From NCBI RefSeq assembly GCF_006874475.1, contig NZ_VIRM01000036.1, positions 22,387 to 86,386 of the forward strand: DNA of 64,000 nucleotides. Reading direction: 5' to 3'. The position numbers and the translations under genes were made by a program. Below the pieces are notes generated by a model. The model did no database searches and was not told the origin of the DNA. It was given only the letters and a program-made list of their open reading frames with translations. Shown here one piece after another: positions 45,301 to 54,382 of this stretch (positions within the stretch are counted from its first letter, which is position 1; every line of letters begins with the position of its first letter). The stretch comes from Microbispora hainanensis (GTDB taxonomy: Bacteria; Actinomycetota; Actinomycetes; Streptosporangiales; Streptosporangiaceae).

Positions 45301-46500
45301 GTGAAGTTTGATCCCTGGAATGCCGAGTTCATCGCGTACCCCTATGACGCCTACCGAGACCTGCGCGACAACGATCCGGTCAGCTTCTTCGAGCCGACAG
45401 GGCAGTGGCTGATCGCCCGACACGCGGATGTGAACGCGCTGCTGCGCGACCGGCGCCTCGGCCGGTCCTACCTGCACGTGGCGACGCATGAGGCGTTCGG
45501 CCGCGAGCCCGAGCCGGAGTTCCAGGAACCGTTCTGGCGGGTGATCCGGGCCGGGATGCTCGACGTCGAGCCGCCGGTCCACACGCGGCTGCGCCGCCTG
45601 GTGTCCAAGGCGTTCACGCCCCGCATGGTCGAGTCGCTGCGTCCCCGGGTGCGGCGGATCGCGACCGAGCTGACCGAGGGGCTCGTCGAGCGCGGCGGCG
45701 GCGACCTGCTGGCCGAGGTGGCCGAGCCGCTGCCGGTCACCGTGATCGCCGAGATGCTGGGCGTGCCCGAGTCGGACCGGCACCTGCTGCGTCCCTGGTC
45801 GGCCGGCATCTGCGGCATGTACGAGCTGCACCCGTCGCTGGAGGCCCAGCACACGGCCGTACGCGCGGCCACGGAGTTCGCCGACTATCTACGCGGGCTG
45901 GCCAGGGCGCGCAGGGAGCGGCCGGGCGACGACATGATCTCGGCGCTGGCCCAGGTGGTGGACGACGGAGACCGGCTGACCGAGGACGAGCTGATCGGCA
46001 CCTGCGTGCTGCTGCTCAACGCCGGTCACGAGGCCACGGTCAACGCCACCGGCAGCGGATGGTGGGCGTTGTTCCGCAACCCCGGTGAGCTGGAGCGGCT
46101 GCGCGCCGACCCCGGCCTGATGCCGACGGCGGTCGAGGAGCTGCTGCGCTACGACACCCCGGCGCAGATGTTCGAGCGGTGGGTGCTGGAGGACATCGAG
46201 GTCGGCGGGGTGACGATCCCCCGGGGTGTGGAGATCGCGCTGCTGTTCGGCTCGGCCAACCGGGACCCCGAGGTCTTCGCCGACCCCGACCGTCTCGACC
46301 TCGGCCGGACGGACAACCCGCACATCTCGTTCGGCGCCGGCATCCACTTCTGCCTCGGCGCGCCGCTCGCGCGGGTCGAGATGGCCGAGTCGTTCGCCGC
46401 CCTGCTGCGGCTCGCGCCCAAGCTGGAGCTCGCCGAGGAGCCCGCCTGGAAGCCCAGCTACATCATGCGCGGCCTGGAGTCGCTCAAGGTCACCGTCTGA
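45301..46500 (+). CDS. Cytochrome P450
   Basis: A 399-residue soluble bacterial P450. Landmarks: I-helix AGHEATVNATG (Ala where many have Thr earlier), K-helix EELLR (ExxR), and the heme loop FGAGIHFCLGAPLAR with Cys351 as thiolate ligand. It starts at GTG 45301; a TATTGT hexamer ends 8 bases upstream and no Shine-Dalgarno is present, which suggests a leaderless message. No ferredoxin or reductase is adjacent, so it relies on partners elsewhere. Substrate unknown. Its end overlaps the convergent methyltransferase gene by 11 bp. Confidence 0.95.
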   Translation: MKFDPWNAEFIAYPYDAYRDLRDNDPVSFFEPTGQWLIARHADVNALLRDRRLGRSYLHVATHEAFGREPEPEFQEPFWRVIRAGMLDVEPPVHTRLRRLVSKAFTPRMVESLRPRVRRIATELTEGLVERGGGDLLAEVAEPLPVTVIAEMLGVPESDRHLLRPWSAGICGMYELHPSLEAQHTAVRAATEFADYLRGLARARRERPGDDMISALAQVVDDGDRLTEDELIGTCVLLLNAGHEATVNATGSGWWALFRNPGELERLRADPGLMPTAVEELLRYDTPAQMFERWVLEDIEVGGVTIPRGVEIALLFGSANRDPEVFADPDRLDLGRTDNPHISFGAGIHFCLGAPLARVEMAESFAALLRLAPKLELAEEPAWKPSYIMRGLESLKVTV

Positions 46501-47458
46501 CGACCTGGCCGAGCCAGCCGAAGCCGCCGAGACCGGCCGGGTCGATCAGTTCGGCCTCCTGCGAGGCCCGGCCGAGCGCGCGTACGTATCCGGCGGGATC
46601 GGCGGACGCCTGCGCGAGCGGCGGCCGGGCGCCGGTGACCCCCAGGTCGCGCAGCGCCTCCCGCTGCGTGGTGAGCGTGGTCTCCCGTGCCCCCGCCCGC
46701 TCGCCTGCCGCCGCGCAGGCGTCCAGCGCGACATGGGCCGTGATGTCGCACGACCCGTCCGGTGTGGCCGGCACCACCGCGCCGTCGCGATATCCGGTGA
46801 TCGTGCCGAGCGGGGGCCGCCGCCCGGACAGGTGGGCGTAGTCGACCGCGACCGCCGTGCCGCGCACCAGCCGCGTGATCACCGAGGCCCACGCCTCGTC
46901 GCGCGGACGGCCGATCTCGGCGCGTTCCCCCGGCGAGCGCAGCGGCCACCAGCGCTCCAGCCAGGCCAGATCCTCGGGGCAGGGCGCGGGCCCAAGCCGT
47001 TCGTCGCCGGTCGAGGGGTGCACGAGCACCAGGCGAGGGCCGTCCGGCGTCATCTCGGCGACGTCGAGCGGCACGTTGTCGAGCCACTCGTTGGCGATCA
47101 CCAGGCCGACGATCCCGTACGGCGCCTCCGGCTCCCAGGCGACGCGGGGATCGAGATCGCCGGGCCGGGGGGACAGGTCGACGGCGATGACCCGCAGCCG
47201 CTCCGCGAGGTCCGGCGGCGCGGCGGCGAGCACGCGGGCGGCCAGCAGGCCGTTGCCGCTGCCCATGTCGACGAGATCGACCCGGTCGGGCCTGCCGAGG
47301 GCGGCGTCGGTCCGCCGGAGCAGGCGCAGCACGGCCTCGGCGAAGACCGGCGAGGCATGCACCGACGTGCGGAAATGCCGGTCGGGACGCTCCCGCAGAT
47401 AGAAGCCCTCCGCGCCGTAGAGCGCCCGCCGCATGGCCTCCCGCCAGGTGACCTCCAC
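46490..47458 (-). CDS. DUF185/MidA-type SAM-dependent methyltransferase
   Basis: A 322-residue protein of the DUF185 family, whose eukaryotic member NDUFAF7 methylates an arginine of the complex I 49-kDa subunit. RRALYGAEGFYLRE and HFRTSVHASPVFAEAV open the family pattern, VDLVDMGSGNGLLAARVL is the SAM motif, and IANEWLDNVPLDV the acceptor-site segment. The start is uncertain: GTG at 47458 fits homologues, while GTGs at 47479 and 47506 are in frame. Notably the 49-kDa homologue NuoD is encoded 4 kb away. Convergent with the P450 gene. Confidence 0.85.
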   Translation of the reverse strand: MEVTWREAMRRALYGAEGFYLRERPDRHFRTSVHASPVFAEAVLRLLRRTDAALGRPDRVDLVDMGSGNGLLAARVLAAAPPDLAERLRVIAVDLSPRPGDLDPRVAWEPEAPYGIVGLVIANEWLDNVPLDVAEMTPDGPRLVLVHPSTGDERLGPAPCPEDLAWLERWWPLRSPGERAEIGRPRDEAWASVITRLVRGTAVAVDYAHLSGRRPPLGTITGYRDGAVVPATPDGSCDITAHVALDACAAAGERAGARETTLTTQREALRDLGVTGARPPLAQASADPAGYVRALGRASQEAELIDPAGLGGFGWLGQVVRR

Positions 47459-47619
47459 ACCGATGTACGTTACCGACACGCCGAAGCCGTGACGAAAAGT
47501 AGTCACTTTCGTACTTATGGCTCAACATAGGCCCGTGAGAAACGGGACAAAATCCGACCGTTGGGCCACGCCCGGGCCGGCGGGAGCGCCGCCGCTACGC
47601 TGAACCGAGGGGAGGCGTC

Positions 47620-48510
47620 ATGGACACAAGTGACCGGCCGGCGCGGCTCGCCGTAGGAGTGCTCGGCGCGGGACGGGTCGGCTCCGTGCTCGGAGCCGCG
47701 CTCATGCTCGCGGGTCATCGCGTGGTTGCGGCCAGCGGCGTATCCGACGCGTCGGCGCGGCGCGCCGCCGACCGCCTCGGCCTGAAGCTCAGCAGGCCGG
47801 ACGAGGTGATCGCGCGGTCCGAGCTCGTGCTGCTGACCGTGCCCGACGACGTGCTGCCCGGCCTCGTCTCCGGCCTCGCCGCCACCGGCGCCGACCTGCG
47901 CGGCAAGCTGCTCGTGCACGCCAGCGGCGCGTACGGCCTGGGCGTGCTCGACCCCGCGGCCGAGGCGGGGGCGCTGCCGCTCGCGCTCCACCCCGTGATG
48001 ACGTTCACCGGCAGGAGCGACGACCTGACCCGGCTCAACGGCTGCTCGTTCGGCGTCACCGCGCCCGACATGCTGCGGCCGGTGGCCGAGGCGCTGGTGA
48101 TCGAGATGGGCGGCGAGCCCGTGTGGATCGCCGACCGCGACCGGCCGCTCTATCACGCCGCCCTGGCCGGCGCCGCGAACCACATGGTGACGCTGGTCGC
48201 CGAGTCGCAGGAACTGCTCGCGAAGATCGGCGTGGAGCATCCCGGCCGGATGCTCGGCCCCCTGCTCAGCGCGGCACTCGACAACGTGCTGCGTCTCGGC
48301 ATCAGCGGGCTCACCGGGCCCGTGGTCCGCGGCGACGCGGGCACCGTGCGCAAGCACGTCGACGCGCTCATCCTGGCCGCCCCCGAGGCCGCGGACGCGT
48401 ACGTCGCCCTGGCGCGGCTCACCGCCGACCGGGCGCTCGCGGCGGGCCTGCTCAAACCGGAGGCGGCCGAACGCCTGCTGGACGCCCTGGGAGGGAACAT
48501 ATGGACCTGA
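47620..48510 (+). CDS. DUF2520 Rossmann-fold oxidoreductase-like protein
   Basis: A 296-residue protein. The N-terminal dinucleotide-binding motif is [17 protein letters not shown] (about 13-29). [14 protein letters not shown] and [14 protein letters not shown] are the DUF2520 signature, followed by a helical domain as in 6-phosphogluconate/ketopantoate reductases. GAGGGGAGG precedes the ATG at 47620, and TACGCT may be the -10. It overlaps panC by 10 bp, so it is coupled to pantothenate synthesis and could be a ketopantoate reductase (inference; panE-type enzymes have the same fold order). Confidence 0.88.
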   Translation: MDTSDRPARLAVGVLGAGRVGSVLGAALMLAGHRVVAASGVSDASARRAADRLGLKLSRPDEVIARSELVLLTVPDDVLPGLVSGLAATGADLRGKLLVHASGAYGLGVLDPAAEAGALPLALHPVMTFTGRSDDLTRLNGCSFGVTAPDMLRPVAEALVIEMGGEPVWIADRDRPLYHAALAGAANHMVTLVAESQELLAKIGVEHPGRMLGPLLSAALDNVLRLGISGLTGPVVRGDAGTVRKHVDALILAAPEAADAYVALARLTADRALAAGLLKPEAAERLLDALGGNIWT

Positions 48511-49370
48511 CCGTCGCCGCCGACCGCGCCGCCCTCGACAAGGCGAGGGACGAGCTCGGCCCTGGGAGGATCGCCCTGGTCCCCACGATGGGGGCGCTCC
48601 ACGAGGGCCACCGGTCGCTGCTTCGGCTGGCGCGCGAGCACGCCGACCACGTGGTGGTGAGCGTGTTCGTCAATCCCCTGCAGTTCGGTCCCAACGAGGA
48701 CTTCTCCCGCTATCCCCGTACATTCGACGCCGACCTCCGGGTGTGCGAGGAGGAGGGCGTGGCCGTGGTCTTCGCGCCCTCGGCCGAGGACATGTACCTG
48801 CCGGACCGCCAGGTGCAGGTCTCGGCAGGCGGCATGGGCGGCGTGGTCGAGGGCGCCTTCCGGCCCGGCCACTTCGACGGCGTGCTGACCGTGGTGCTCA
48901 AGCTGTTCAACCTGGTGCGGCCGGACGTCGCGGTCTTCGGGCAGAAGGACGCCCAGCAGCTCGCGCTGATCCGGCGGATGGTGGCCGACCTCGACGTGCC
49001 GGTGTCGATCGTCGGCGCCCCGACCGTGCGGGAGCCCGACGGCCTCGCGCTGTCGAGCCGCAACAGGTATCTGTCCGAGGCCGACCGCCGCACCGCGCTC
49101 GCGCTGTCGCGGGCGCTGCGGGCCGGGGCGGCGCGGGCCGGGGCGGCGCGGGCCGAGATCGCCGGACCGGCCGGGATCCTCGACGCCGCACGGGCCGTGC
49201 TGGAGGAGGCGGCCCGCTTCGACCCGCCGCTGCTGCTCGACTACCTGATCCTGGCCGACCCCGCGACGTTCGCCCCGGTCGCCGACGACCACCGCGGCGA
49301 GGCGATCCTGGCCGTGGCCGCCAAGGTCGGCACCACCCGCCTCATCGACAACATGGTGCTGACCCTGTAG
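48501..49370 (+). CDS. panC: Pantothenate synthetase
   Basis: A 289-residue enzyme condensing pantoate and beta-alanine with ATP to make pantothenate. [15 protein letters not shown] carries the HxGH nucleotide motif, [19 protein letters not shown] and [17 protein letters not shown] bind substrates, and LSSRNRYLS is the KMSKS-like segment. An Ala/Arg duplication ([13 protein letters not shown], about 203-215) is a local expansion. Strong GGGAGGG before the ATG at 48501. panD and panB are not in the window. Confidence 0.96.
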   Translation: MDLTVAADRAALDKARDELGPGRIALVPTMGALHEGHRSLLRLAREHADHVVVSVFVNPLQFGPNEDFSRYPRTFDADLRVCEEEGVAVVFAPSAEDMYLPDRQVQVSAGGMGGVVEGAFRPGHFDGVLTVVLKLFNLVRPDVAVFGQKDAQQLALIRRMVADLDVPVSIVGAPTVREPDGLALSSRNRYLSEADRRTALALSRALRAGAARAGAARAEIAGPAGILDAARAVLEEAARFDPPLLLDYLILADPATFAPVADDHRGEAILAVAAKVGTTRLIDNMVLTL

Positions 49371-49400
49371 GGCCCCGGGGTTTCCCGGCCTGCTGCGACC

Positions 49401-50162
49401 TCAGGCGTTCCCCGCCTGGAGCGTGAACCAGAAGGTGGGGAACGGGTTCGTCCCGGGCGTGACGTCGACCAGCTCCCAGCCCTCGAACCTGGCCCGCAGC
49501 TCGTCCGCGGTGACGCCCGAGAACGTGTCGCCGAGCGTGCCGGGGCCATACCCGAACATCAGCAGCCGTGAGCCGGGGGCGGCGCGGCGGGTGAGCCCGG
49601 CGGCGTAGGCGTCGCGGCGGTGCGGCGGAATGCCGCAGAAGCAGCTCAGGTCGAAGAACAGGTCATAGGGGCCGGGCGCGTCCAGCTCGTCGAGCCGGGT
49701 GACGTCTCCCTGCAGTAGCCGTACGGCCACTCCCGCCGCGTCGGCCCTCACCCTGGCCTCCTCGATCGCGCGGTCGACGAGGTCGACGGCCACGACCTCC
49801 CAGCCGTGCCGGGCCAGGTAGACGGCGTTGGTGCCGGTGCCGGTGCCGCAGCCCAGCTCCAGGGCCCGGCCGGGCGGCAGCGCGCCGTTCCCCGCCCCGC
49901 CGTCGCGGGCCCCGTCCGCCCGGCCGTTCTCCGCCCCGCCGTCGCCGGCCCCGTGCGCCCGGCCGTTTCCCGCCGCGTTCCCCTCGCCGTCCCTCTCGCC
50001 GTCCCTCTCGCTGTGCCCCTCGATCAGGGCGACCAGCTCGGGCGGCGTCACGCCGGTGTCCCAGGGCGGCTTGCCGTCCCGGTAGTAGCTCTCCAGCGCT
50101 CGGCGTACGGCCTCCTCCAGGTCTCGTTCGGTGCCCGCGTCGGTGGTGTTCGGCTTGTCCAT
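49401..50162 (-). CDS. Class I methyltransferase with low-complexity insertion
   Basis: A 253-residue SAM-dependent methyltransferase of the thiopurine/TehB-like group. The N-terminus (YYRDGKPPWDTGVTPPELV) is typical of that group. Motif I (ALELGCGTGTGTNAVYLARHG) is displaced by an inserted stretch of about 45 residues (roughly 50-95) made of Gly, Asp, Asn, Arg and Ala, encoded by imperfect 39-bp and 12-bp duplications. FDLSCFCGIPPHRRDAYAAG and FTLQAGNA close the family pattern. The insertion probably forms a disordered loop. Divergent from a TetR gene that may control it. Confidence 0.86.
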   Translation of the reverse strand: MDKPNTTDAGTERDLEEAVRRALESYYRDGKPPWDTGVTPPELVALIEGHSERDGERDGEGNAAGNGRAHGAGDGGAENGRADGARDGGAGNGALPPGRALELGCGTGTGTNAVYLARHGWEVVAVDLVDRAIEEARVRADAAGVAVRLLQGDVTRLDELDAPGPYDLFFDLSCFCGIPPHRRDAYAAGLTRRAAPGSRLLMFGYGPGTLGDTFSGVTADELRARFEGWELVDVTPGTNPFPTFWFTLQAGNA

Positions 50163-50180
50163 GACCCCGCTCCATGTTCT

Positions 50181-50218
50181 TAGAGGTGGACTCTAGTGAT
50201 TAACTCTAGAGATATACT
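50181..50218. promoter_or_regulatory. Operator-like repeats and -10 box before the TetR gene
   Basis: TAGAG-N5-CTCTA (50181-50195) is followed after eight bases by the palindrome CTCTAGAG (50204-50211). TATACT (50213-50218) is a good -10 placed 6 bases before the ATG at 50225, so the TetR message is probably leaderless and self-repressed. It also lies in the promoter zone of the divergent methyltransferase. Confidence 0.7.
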
Positions 50219-50224
50219 CGCGCC

Positions 50225-50965
50225 ATGAGCACCGTCAAGCGGCCGGACAAACGGGCCGAGCGTTCACGCCGCACCCGGGAGAAGGTCATCCAGGCGGCGC
50301 GGGAGCTGTTCGTCGCGCAGGGCTACGGGGCGACGAGCCTGCAGGAGGTCGCCGACCGGGCGGGCGTGGCCGTCCAGACGGTCTACTTCGTCTTCGGCAA
50401 CAAGCGCGCGCTGTTCAAGGAGGTCGTCGACACCTCCATCGCCGGCGACACCGAGCCGGTGGCCGTCATGGACCGCGAGTGGTTCCGCGCCGCGTGCGCC
50501 GAGCCCACCGCGGCCGGCCAGGTGCGCGCGCACGTACGCGGCACGAGTGAGATCCTCGGCCGGGTCGCCCCGCTCATGCCGATGATCGAGTCCGCCCGGG
50601 CCGCCGACCCGCAGATCGCCGCCCAGTGGCCGGACGGCCCCGACCCGCGCTACGTCGTGCAGCGCGCCGCGGCCGAGGCGCTGGCGGGCAAGCCCGGCGT
50701 GGGGCCCGGCGTCTCCGTCGAGACGGCGGCGGACCTGCTGTTCTGCCTGCTCAGCCCGGACCTGTACCTGCTCTTCGTGCGGGATCGCGGCTGGTCGCAG
50801 GACCAGTGGGAGGAATGGGCCGGCGCCACTCTTGCCGCCCAGCTCTGCGCCGGCCCTGCGACGGGCGCCGACCCCGCGACGGGCGCCACTCCCGGCACAG
50901 ACACCGCAGCTGACACAGGCGCCGGCCCCGTAACGGGCGCCGGTCCTGCGGCGCGTCTCTTGTAG
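50225..50965 (+). CDS. TetR/AcrR family transcriptional regulator
   Basis: A 246-residue repressor. The helix-turn-helix is at about 22-65 (VIQAARELFVAQGYGATSLQEVADRAGVAVQTVYFVFGNK, read in two halves). The ligand domain follows to about 205. The last 40 residues are an Ala/Gly/Thr/Pro-rich tail (GADPATGATPGT type) that looks like a repeat expansion. It is divergent from a methyltransferase gene, with operator-like repeats between. The ligand is unknown. Confidence 0.92.
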   Translation: MSTVKRPDKRAERSRRTREKVIQAARELFVAQGYGATSLQEVADRAGVAVQTVYFVFGNKRALFKEVVDTSIAGDTEPVAVMDREWFRAACAEPTAAGQVRAHVRGTSEILGRVAPLMPMIESARAADPQIAAQWPDGPDPRYVVQRAAAEALAGKPGVGPGVSVETAADLLFCLLSPDLYLLFVRDRGWSQDQWEEWAGATLAAQLCAGPATGADPATGATPGTDTAADTGAGPVTGAGPAARLL

Positions 50966-51031
50966 GAGGGGGCGGGGCGGCACCATCGACAGGGGGGCGT
51001 TATCGTCATTATGACGAAAGGGGATCCCCTC

Positions 51032-53533
51032 ATGGTGGAGCTCGCACGCAGACTCACCGCCCCCGCACCCGGCTGGACCGTCGAAGCCGACGCGATCGTG
51101 ATCGGGTCCGGGATCGCCGGCCTCACCGTGGCGCTGCGCCACGTCGAACTCGACCCACGGGCGCGGGTGCTCGTGGTCACCAAGGACGTGCTGTCGGCCG
51201 GGTCGACCCGGTGGGCCCAGGGCGGCATCGCCGCCGTCCTCGACCCCGAGGACACTCCCGACGAGCACCTGAGGGACACGCTCGTCGCCGGGGTCGGCCT
51301 GTGCGACGAGGAGGCCGTACGCGTCCTGGTCACCGAGGGCCCCGACGCGCTGAAGCGGCTGATGAGCCACGGCGCGGAGTTCGACCGCGACACCGACGGG
51401 GAGCTCCAGCTCACCCGCGAGGGCGGCCACCACCGCAACCGCATCGTCCACGCGGGCGGCGACGCGACCGGCGCGGAGGTGCAGCGGGCCCTGGCCGAGG
51501 CGGTGCTGGCCGAGCCCCGCATCGAGGTCATCGAGCACGCCCTCGCCCTCGACCTCCTCCTCGACGCCGAGGGCCGCGCCTGCGGGGTCACGCTCCACGT
51601 GATGGGCGAGGGAGCCCGCGACGGCGTCGGCGCCGTACGGGCCGGGGCCGTGGTGCTGGCCAGCGGCGGCATGGGACAGGTCTACGCGGCCACCACCAAC
51701 CCCGTCGTGTCCACCGGAGACGGTGTGGCGCTGGCCCTGCGGGCCGGCGCGGTGGTCAGGGACATCGAGTTCGTGCAGTTCCACCCCACGGTGCTGTGGC
51801 TGGGCGAGGGCTCGACCGGCCAGCAGCCGCTGGTCTCGGAGGCCGTGCGCGGCGAGGGCGCCGTGCTGGTCGACGCGAACGGCGAGCGCTTCATGCAGGG
51901 CGTGCACGAGCTGGCCGACCTCGCGCCCCGCGACGTGGTCGCCAAGGCGATCATGCGCCAGATGGCGCGGACCGGGACCGACCACGTCTACCTCGACGCC
52001 ACCCACTTCGGCGAGGAGAAGTGGCGCTCCAGGTTCCCCACGATCTTCGCCGTCTGCCGCGAGCACGGCATCGACCCCGTCACCGAGCCCATCCCCGTCG
52101 CCCCCGCCGCCCACTACGCGAGCGGCGGCGTGCGCACCGACCTGTACGGCAGGACCAGCGTGCCCGGCCTGTACGCCTGCGGCGAGGTCGCCTGCACGGG
52201 CGTGCACGGCGCCAACCGGCTGGCCTCCAACTCCCTCCTCGAAGGGCTCGTGTACGGCGAGCGCATCGCCGCCGACCTGGTCGCGGAACGGCCCACCCCG
52301 GGTGAGCCCGCGCCGGACGACCGGCCCCAGGGCCTGGTCGACCCGCGTACGCGGGCGAGGGTCCAGAGCCACATGAGCCGGGGCGCCGGGGTGCTGCGCA
52401 GCGACCGCAGCCTGGCGGAGGTCGCCCGCGCGCTCTCCGACGCCCGCTGGACGCCGGTCGCGGTCGAGCCCTGCACGGAGTCGTGGGAGGCGACCAACCT
52501 CCTCACGGTGGCGTCCGCGCTGGTCGCCGCGGCGGCCGTACGCGAGGAGACCCGCGGCTCGCACTGGCGGGAGGACCACCCCGACCGCGACGACGCCCAC
52601 TGGCGGGCGCACATCGACATCGCCCTGACGGCGGAGGGACTGACCTTGACGTACACGCCTCATGAGGAACTGCGGACCGAGCTGGAGAAGGCCGGCCTCG
52701 ACCCGGACGCCGTGCTCGGCCTCGTCCGGACCGCGCTGGAGGAGGACCTGGCCGGGGGACAGGACGTGACCTCGGTCGCCACCATCCCGGCCGGCCAGCG
52801 GGCCGTCGCCGACGTCGTGGCCCGCAAGGAGGGCGTGGTCGCCGGCCTGGCCGTGGCCGAGACCGTCTTCCGGCAGGCCGCCGGGCCGGTCGAGGTCGAG
52901 CGGCACGCCTCCGACGGCGACCGCGTGCGTCCCGGCGACGTGGTGATGACCGTGCGGGGCGCGACCAGGGACCTGCTCACGATGGAGCGCACCGCGCTCA
53001 ACTTCCTCACCCACCTGTCCGGCATCGCCACCCAGACCCGCCGCTGGGTGGACGCCGTCGAGGGCACCGGCGCCCGCATCCGCGACACCCGGAAGACCCT
53101 GCCGGGGCTGCGCGCCCTGGAGAAGTACGCCGTCAGGGCCGGGGGCGGGGTCAACCACCGGATGGGCCTGCACGACGCCGCCCTGATCAAGGACAACCAC
53201 GTGGTCGCCGCCGGAGGCGTCGCCGAGGCGTTCCGCGCCGTACGGCAGGCCTTCCCCGGCGTGCTCATCGAGGTCGAGGTGGACCACATCGACCAGATCG
53301 AGCCGGTCCTGGCCGAAGGCGCCGACGAGATCCTGCTCGACAACTTCACCGTGGACCAGCTCGCCGAGGCCGTACGGCTGGTGGCCGGCCGGGCGCGGCT
53401 GGAGTCGAGCGGCGGGCTGACCCTGGAGGCGGCCCGCGCGGTCGCCGAGACCGGAGTCGACTACCTGGCCGTGGGCGCGCTCACGCATTCGGCCCCGGCA
53501 CTCGACCTTGGTCTAGATCTTCGTGATGCATAA
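51032..53533 (+). CDS. nadB-nadC: L-aspartate oxidase and nicotinate-nucleotide pyrophosphorylase in one frame
   Basis: One 833-codon frame holds two NAD-synthesis enzymes. Residues 1 to about 538 are NadB: FAD motif VIGSGIAGLTVAL, TRWAQGGIAAVL, FVQFHPTVLW and ASGGVRTDLYGRT. Residues about 539-833 are a full-length NadC: EEDLAGGQDVTSVA, MERTALNFLTHLSGIAT, RDTRKTLPGLRALEKYA, GLHDAALIKDNH and ILLDNF. No stop separates them, yet GGAGGGA followed six bases later by an in-frame TTG sits at the junction, so a fused protein, separate NadC or both may be made. The ATG at 51032 is preferred over 51011 for its AAAGGGG. nadA is not adjacent. Confidence 0.9.
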   Translation: MVELARRLTAPAPGWTVEADAIVIGSGIAGLTVALRHVELDPRARVLVVTKDVLSAGSTRWAQGGIAAVLDPEDTPDEHLRDTLVAGVGLCDEEAVRVLVTEGPDALKRLMSHGAEFDRDTDGELQLTREGGHHRNRIVHAGGDATGAEVQRALAEAVLAEPRIEVIEHALALDLLLDAEGRACGVTLHVMGEGARDGVGAVRAGAVVLASGGMGQVYAATTNPVVSTGDGVALALRAGAVVRDIEFVQFHPTVLWLGEGSTGQQPLVSEAVRGEGAVLVDANGERFMQGVHELADLAPRDVVAKAIMRQMARTGTDHVYLDATHFGEEKWRSRFPTIFAVCREHGIDPVTEPIPVAPAAHYASGGVRTDLYGRTSVPGLYACGEVACTGVHGANRLASNSLLEGLVYGERIAADLVAERPTPGEPAPDDRPQGLVDPRTRARVQSHMSRGAGVLRSDRSLAEVARALSDARWTPVAVEPCTESWEATNLLTVASALVAAAAVREETRGSHWREDHPDRDDAHWRAHIDIALTAEGLTLTYTPHEELRTELEKAGLDPDAVLGLVRTALEEDLAGGQDVTSVATIPAGQRAVADVVARKEGVVAGLAVAETVFRQAAGPVEVERHASDGDRVRPGDVVMTVRGATRDLLTMERTALNFLTHLSGIATQTRRWVDAVEGTGARIRDTRKTLPGLRALEKYAVRAGGGVNHRMGLHDAALIKDNHVVAAGGVAEAFRAVRQAFPGVLIEVEVDHIDQIEPVLAEGADEILLDNFTVDQLAEAVRLVAGRARLESSGGLTLEAARAVAETGVDYLAVGALTHSAPALDLGLDLRDA
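52633..52648 (+). promoter_or_regulatory. Internal ribosome binding site and TTG at the nadB/nadC junction
   Basis: GGAGGGA (52633-52639) lies six bases before TTG (52646-52648), which begins LTYTPHEELRTELEKAGL, the expected N-terminus of a stand-alone NadC. The frame is unbroken from nadB. Confidence 0.7.
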
Positions 53534-53540
53534 TCGGGGA

Positions 53541-54323
53541 ATGCTGCTCACCATCGACGTCAGCAACACCCATACGGTGCTTGGCCTGTTCGAGGGTGAA
53601 GAGGTGATCGAGCACTGGCGCATCGCCACCGACCCCCGCCGTACGGCGGACGAGATCGCGGTGGTGCTCCAGGGTCTCCTCGGGCAGTCGCCGCTTCTCA
53701 AGGACGCCGACATCAGCGGCATCGCGATCTGCTCCACCGTGCCGTCGGTGCTCAACGAGATGCGGGAGATGTCCCGGCGCTACTACGGCGACGTCACGGC
53801 GGTGGTCGTCGAGCCGGGCGTCCGCACCGGCGTCCCGGTCCGCATGGACAACCCCAAGGAGGTCGGCAGCGACCGCATCGTGAACGCGCTCGCCGCCACC
53901 ACCCTGTACGGCGGGCCGTGCGTGATCGTCGACTTCGGCACGGCCACGTCGTTCGACGCCGTCTCGGCCCGGGGCGAGTACGTCGGCGCGGTGACCGCGC
54001 CCGGCCTGGAGATCTCGGTGGACGCGCTGGCCACGGCCGGGGCCCAGCTCCACAAGGTGGAGCTGGTGCGGCCGCGGTCGGTGATCGCCAAGAACACCGT
54101 GGAGGCGCTCCAGTCGGGCATCATCTACGGCTTCGCGGGGCTGGTCGACGGCATCGTGGACCGCATGACGGCCGAGCTGGCCTCCGACCCCGACGACGTG
54201 ACCGTGGTCGCCACGGGCACCGGCGCACCGCTCGTCATCGGCGAGGCCCGTACGATCGACGTGCACGAGCCCTGGCTCACGCTGATCGGCCTGCGGCTGG
54301 TCTACGCCCGTAACGCGTCCTGA
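53541..54323 (+). CDS. coaX: Type III pantothenate kinase
   Basis: A 260-residue CoaX phosphorylating pantothenate, the first step to coenzyme A. The ASKHA-fold motifs are TIDVSNTHTVLGLF, EVGSDRIVNALAA and VIVDFGTATSFDAV, with VTAPGLEISVDALATAGAQL after. It starts at ATG 53541, 7 bp after the nadBC stop; CATAAT ends 6 bases before the ATG, so a leaderless internal promoter is possible. Upstream in-frame ATG/GTG codons at 53523-53528 overlap nadC. Works with panC, 5 kb upstream. Confidence 0.95.
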   Translation: MLLTIDVSNTHTVLGLFEGEEVIEHWRIATDPRRTADEIAVVLQGLLGQSPLLKDADISGIAICSTVPSVLNEMREMSRRYYGDVTAVVVEPGVRTGVPVRMDNPKEVGSDRIVNALAATTLYGGPCVIVDFGTATSFDAVSARGEYVGAVTAPGLEISVDALATAGAQLHKVELVRPRSVIAKNTVEALQSGIIYGFAGLVDGIVDRMTAELASDPDDVTVVATGTGAPLVIGEARTIDVHEPWLTLIGLRLVYARNAS

Positions 54324-54382
54324 CGACTCCCTCGCGTACGGGACCATAGAAGGCAGGATCCCGTTCAGAGAGGACTGACGTG

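Noticed and set aside
50264..53488. A 1074-codon minus-strand open frame across nadB-nadC and the TetR gene
   Set aside because: It is the mirror of high-GC coding DNA; the plus strand holds well-known enzymes and the minus translation is His/Arg/Gly-rich without any family motif.
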